This document shows positions 5,770-7,017 of a DNA stretch of 7,017 bases, in pieces. Source of the stretch: Anaerolineales bacterium (GTDB lineage: Bacteria; Chloroflexota; Anaerolineae; Anaerolineales; E44-bin32); assembly GCA_030606845.1 (NCBI GenBank), contig JAUWFP010000109.1, positions 1 to 7,017 on the forward strand, in the 5' to 3' direction. The notes under the pieces were generated by a model. That model was not told where the DNA came from. It searched no databases and saw only the letters and a list, made by a program, of their open reading frames with translations. The position numbers were made by a program, and so were the translations under genes. Each line of letters begins with the position of its first letter. Position 1 is the stretch's first letter.

Positions 5770-6399
5770 ATGAGAGAGAAAGATATCCCGCGATGGCTGC
5801 TTCCTGCCCTGATCTTTATTTTCCTAGCAGCAATTATTGCCTTCCTGTTCGTCAGAGGATTGGGCAAGAGCGAAACGCTCGTCATACGTCCATCCTCAAT
5901 TGGGGCAATTCAACCTGGCAAGATCAACCCGGATAGACAGGAACCGACAACACCGAGGGATCCATGTTCACTGCTTATGCCTGAGGAGATCGAGGATGAA
6001 CTGGGTATTCAATTAGGCGAATCATCTTTCGAGGCGGCAGATAATCCTATCAGCGAGATGATCTGCACTTTCCATGGAGCGGATGAAGGTGATCTCCCTA
6101 TTGTCCGTCTCGTAGTCGTCTTCAATGAGGGAATGGAAGCATTCCTCCGGGAGAATGGGTATTCCGTGGATCACCTATACGCAGGGCGCAATGTCTCCGA
6201 TAGGTATACGAAGCCGGTCGCAGATATTGGCGACGAGGCGTTTTGGGGGGGCAGCGGTGGGGAATTGTGGAACGGTCTTCATGTCCTTCTTTGGGATGTC
6301 TATTTACAGATAGATGTCAACAGCGGGGATGAAGGCAAAGATCTAGCTGCGGCGCAGAAACTGGCGTTAATCGCATTGGAACGTTTATTCAATGATTAG
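5770..6399 (+). CDS. Single-pass membrane-anchored protein, DUF3558-like, function unknown
   Basis: I do not recognise a specific gene. From the preferred start the protein has 209 residues. A short basic N-terminus (Arg2, Lys4, Arg8) precedes one hydrophobic segment (about 9-28, WLLPALIFIFLAAIIAFLFV), then a Pro/Thr-containing linker (about 31-63) and a folded domain (about 64-209), presumably outside the cytoplasm. The domain opens with DPCSLLMPEEIEDELG (64-79) and contains MICTF (97-101) and VADIGDEAFWG (150-160). This layout recalls the DUF3558 lipoprotein family, but there is no lipobox Cys after the hydrophobic segment. Cys66 and Cys99 are the only cysteines and could form a disulfide. 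The start at 5770 is chosen because AGGA (5761-5764) lies 5 nt upstream; the in-frame ATG at 5749 has no such site. It probably forms its own unit. Confidence 0.8.
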   Translation: MREKDIPRWLLPALIFIFLAAIIAFLFVRGLGKSETLVIRPSSIGAIQPGKINPDRQEPTTPRDPCSLLMPEEIEDELGIQLGESSFEAADNPISEMICTFHGADEGDLPIVRLVVVFNEGMEAFLRENGYSVDHLYAGRNVSDRYTKPVADIGDEAFWGGSGGELWNGLHVLLWDVYLQIDVNSGDEGKDLAAAQKLALIALERLFND

Positions 6400-6404
6400 C
6401 TCTC

Positions 6405-6419
6405 GTTATTTCGCATAAC
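6405..6419. repeat. Small hairpin just after the membrane-protein gene
   Basis: GTTAT (6405-6409) and ATAAC (6415-6419) flank TTCGC, 6 nt after the stop codon. The stem is AT-rich and has no T tract, so it probably contributes little to termination. Confidence 0.3.
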
Positions 6420-6499
6420 AAGTCTCTGCACAATGTCATCGAGGAGCTGCGGGAGCGACCTGTGTGTCGGCCCACAGCCCTCAAGCGATCGACTCTTAT

Positions 6500-6537
6500 A
6501 ACCTCCCGCAGGGTTTTAAACCTGCGGGAGGTTTTTA
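6500..6537 (+). terminator. Strong rho-independent terminator, second copy of the palindromic repeat
   Basis: AACCTCCCGCAGG (6500-6512) pairs perfectly over 13 bp with CCTGCGGGAGGTT (6521-6533) around an 8-nt loop, and the right arm runs into TTTTT (6532-6536). This is a textbook terminator for the upstream membrane-protein gene, about 100 nt after its stop. The outer arm AACCTCCCGC is shared with 2510-2542, so the terminator is itself a member of a dispersed repeat. The base change after that arm (A here, G there) is compensated in the opposite arm. Confidence 0.85.
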
Positions 6538-6561
6538 TCGGGGAACGGGTCGTTGGTGGTT

Positions 6562-6589
6562 GTAAAGACGCAGCATGCTGCCTCTCTAC
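6562..6589. repeat. Imperfect 28-bp palindrome centred on GCATGC
   Basis: The two 14-base halves pair at 12 of 14 positions, with mismatches at 6565/6586 and 6569/6582 and the centre between 6575 and 6576. The pattern (GTAAAGACGCAGC, then its near complement ending CTCTCTAC) resembles GTAGAGACGC-type palindromic repeats I recall from cyanobacterial and Chloroflexota intergenic regions. It lies between the terminator and the repeat at 6632, where the other composite copy has no equivalent. Confidence 0.6.
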
Positions 6590-6631
6590 GCGTAGGATAT
6601 ATCGTTGAGGTAAATCGCCCTCCGCACGTTC

Positions 6632-6656
6632 GCTGGCCACCGGGTGCAGAGCTTCC
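6632..6656. repeat. Diverged copy of the 2588-2612 repeat
   Basis: Twenty of 25 positions match 2588-2612 in the same orientation, ending in the shared GCAGAGCTTCC. This copy has lost the perfect hairpin because the left arm is changed at 6644-6645. It lies about 100 nt after the terminator palindrome, against about 45 nt in the first locus. Confidence 0.6.
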
Positions 6657-6681
6657 TGTCCCCACATATTCGCGTAATCAA

Positions 6682-6800
6682 GGGGTTCCAGAAAATAAAT
6701 GGTTCCTCGCTATTTTGTATGGGTAAACTGAATTAAGCAACATTTGAGTTTAGTTATAATCAAGACCGGTTCCCATACTTTCGTAGCGGAGACAACAGCC
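6682..6800 (+). mobile_element. Probable left end and leader of an ISL3-type insertion sequence
   Basis: This AT-rich stretch before the transposase differs in composition from the GC-rich repeats just upstream, so the IS boundary probably falls near 6680. ISL3 elements usually begin with GG and have imperfect terminal inverted repeats and 8-bp target duplications. GGGGTTCC at 6682-6689 would fit, but the right end is outside the window, so the boundary is a guess. GGTTCC occurs three times (6684, 6701, 6768). TATAAT at 6755-6760 is a candidate -10 box with only a weak -35. GGAG (6788-6791) lies 9 nt before the transposase ATG. Confidence 0.45.
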
Positions 6801-7017
6801 ATGAATCAATCAACATTAGAAGCAGCTCTCGGTCTAACAGCTCCATGGAAAGTCATCGAAGATCGTTTCTCTGTTGAAGAGAAACGTCTGGATATCACCA
6901 TTGATTTCGAACCCGGCAGCACATTCACCTGCCCGGACTGTGGAGCGGAAGGCGCCAAAGCACATGATACACAGGAACGAACATGGCGTCATCTGAACTT
7001 CTTCCAACATGAGACCT
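6801..7017 (+). CDS. ISL3-family transposase, N-terminal part (cut by window edge)
   Basis: The frame is open from ATG 6801 to the end of the window, giving 72 residues of what is normally about a 400-residue DDE transposase. The visible part has an APWKVIEDRFSVEEKRLDI segment (14-32), then a zinc-finger start CPDCGAEG (44-51) and a TWRHLNFFQHET segment (61-72), the order seen at the N-terminus of ISL3 transposases, where a second Cys pair should follow. GGAG 9 nt upstream supports the start. Catalytic residues lie beyond the window, so it cannot be said whether the element is intact. Confidence 0.88.
   Translation, partial: MNQSTLEAALGLTAPWKVIEDRFSVEEKRLDITIDFEPGSTFTCPDCGAEGAKAHDTQERTWRHLNFFQHET

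Noticed and set aside
6389..6667. 92-codon open frame on the minus strand after the membrane-protein gene.
   Set aside because: It runs through the terminator hairpin and the repeats, has unremarkable Arg/Ser-rich sequence and no good start site.

Overview
The window carries ordinary housekeeping genes of a bacterium, most likely a member of the Chloroflexota (Anaerolineae-like). That placement is inference. It rests on a gram-positive-type Obg with a C-terminal OCT domain, a Rex redox repressor, an mreB-like gene attached to the end of the ATP synthase operon, and GC-rich intergenic palindromes of a kind I associate with that phylum. No 16S rRNA or other decisive marker is present.

Layout. 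Positions 1-2427 (+) hold the 3' end of an ATP synthase operon: atpD (5'-truncated by the window edge), atpC, then an mreB-like actin homologue only 3 nt after atpC. A 379-nt intergenic region (2428-2806) follows, with a probable terminator, a long perfect palindrome and further repeat fragments. Rex (2807-3430, -) is convergent with mreB and divergent from the next unit. Obg GTPase and nadD (3678-5548, +) overlap by 13 nt and look translationally coupled. An unrecognised single-pass membrane-anchored protein with a DUF3558-like look lies at 5770-6399 (+). A second repeat-rich, gene-free region of about 400 nt follows, with a strong terminator hairpin, a second imperfect palindrome and a diverged copy of a repeat also seen near 2600. 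The window ends inside the first 72 codons of an ISL3-type transposase (6801 onward, +), so an insertion sequence begins near the right edge.

How the genes relate. AtpD and AtpC are parts of F1-ATPase. The MreB-like protein would be co-transcribed with them. Rex senses the NADH/NAD+ ratio, and NadD makes the NAD precursor nicotinate adenine dinucleotide. Their divergent arrangement around a shared 247-nt region with inverted repeats allows, but does not prove, regulation of NAD synthesis by Rex.

I see no CRISPR array, tRNA, rRNA, defence system or clearly novel multi-gene system. The most interesting points are the altered nucleotide-hydrolysis motif in the MreB-like protein, the composite intergenic repeat family, and start-site corrections for rex, obg and the membrane protein.
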